Below the pieces are notes generated by a model. It was not told the DNA's origin, did no database searches, and saw nothing but the letters and a program-made list of their open reading frames with translations. A stretch of 5,166 bases of DNA from Myxococcales bacterium (GTDB lineage Bacteria; Myxococcota; Polyangia; Fen-1088), in assembly GCA_003159055.1 (NCBI GenBank), contig PMLH01000632.1, forward strand, positions 1 through 5,166. The letters are read 5' to 3'. The translations under genes were made by a program, and so were the position numbers. This document shows, piece by piece, positions 5,015 through 5,166 of this stretch; position 1 is the first letter of the stretch, and every line of letters starts with the position of its first letter.

Positions 5015-5166
5015 TTAGCACCGACGCACCGAAGCGCCGTAGCGGCGACGTTCGCCATGGGCTGCTAGGAGCCTGTCGCGGTAACCGCTCCACGTCGCGT
5101 GGCGGGCGGAGCCGGGCCGTCTGCTTCGTTGCTCGTCGCTTGAATACGTCGAGTATTCGCCCTCCT
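5015..5166 (-). CDS. Possible 3' end of an unidentified gene entering from the right edge
   Basis: One minus-strand frame is open from the window edge to a TAA at 5017-5015, giving about 50 residues (EGEYSTYSSDEQRSRRPGSA near the edge, ending RRRYGASVRRC). Of the three minus-strand frames across the first 33 codons it has the highest share of G or C at third positions by hand count (about 25 of 33, against 19-21). The stop lies nine bases before the GTG of the small membrane protein, as in an operon. The sequence is very Arg/Ser-rich and matches no family I know. The stretch may instead be non-coding and contain a structured element (5142-5158). Confidence 0.3.
   Translation of the reverse strand, partial: EGEYSTYSSDEQRSRRPGSARHATWSGYRDRLLAAHGERRRYGASVRRC
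5142..5158. repeat. Short inverted repeat GAATAC-GTCGA-GTATTC
   Basis: Six-base perfect arms (5142-5147 and 5153-5158) flank a five-base loop close to the window edge, and its AT-rich arms stand out in this GC-rich sequence. It falls inside the possible partial gene, so it could be coding by chance, a terminator-like hairpin, or part of a dispersed repeat. Only one copy is present in the window. Confidence 0.3.

Noticed and set aside
4671..5093. Minus-strand 140-codon open frame across the small membrane protein
   Set aside because: It is out of frame with the convincing hydrophobic protein at 4793-5005, runs antisense into the TPR gene, and has Arg/Pro-rich shadow composition.

Overview
The window is high-GC DNA from a bacterium that looks like a member of the Myxococcota (the former delta-proteobacterial myxobacteria) or a close relative. 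This is an inference. It rests on the composition, on an OmpA-family protein carrying thrombospondin type 3 calcium-binding repeats, on a membrane-anchored TPR protein with a long Ala/Pro linker, and on short hydrophobic or lipoprotein genes packed between housekeeping genes. No tRNA, rRNA, CRISPR array, transposase or phage gene is visible.

Left part (1-1610, minus strand): an envelope operon read right to left. It begins with an OmpA/TSP3 outer-membrane protein. A very small predicted lipoprotein follows, overlapping it by four bases (ATGA) and readable only through an apparent one-base frameshift. Two bases further on comes the start of another gene, cut by the window edge.

Centre left (1611-2504): a 90-base divergent intergenic region with two small dyads separates the OmpA gene from a plus-strand N-acetylmuramoyl-L-alanine amidase. 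A peptidoglycan-binding outer-membrane protein and a peptidoglycan-cleaving enzyme are thus transcribed away from one shared control region.

Centre (2475-3681, minus strand): rnhB (ribonuclease HII, more like the archaeal/eukaryotic subtype) is followed 16 bases later by tadA (tRNA adenosine deaminase). A good sigma-70-like promoter for tadA overlaps the end of rnhB. tadA ends convergently inside the last 30 bases of the amidase gene.

Right part (3682-5166): a divergent intergenic region with a perfect 9-bp hairpin precedes a plus-strand TPR protein with one transmembrane helix. That gene ends convergently, with a 6-base overlap, against a small minus-strand membrane protein. The membrane protein seems to follow the 3' end of another minus-strand gene entering from the right edge.

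Most of the window is ordinary housekeeping and envelope content. I see no strong evidence for a new multi-gene system. The items most worth checking are the frameshifted mini-lipoprotein, the subtype and active site of the RNase HII, and the two hairpins.
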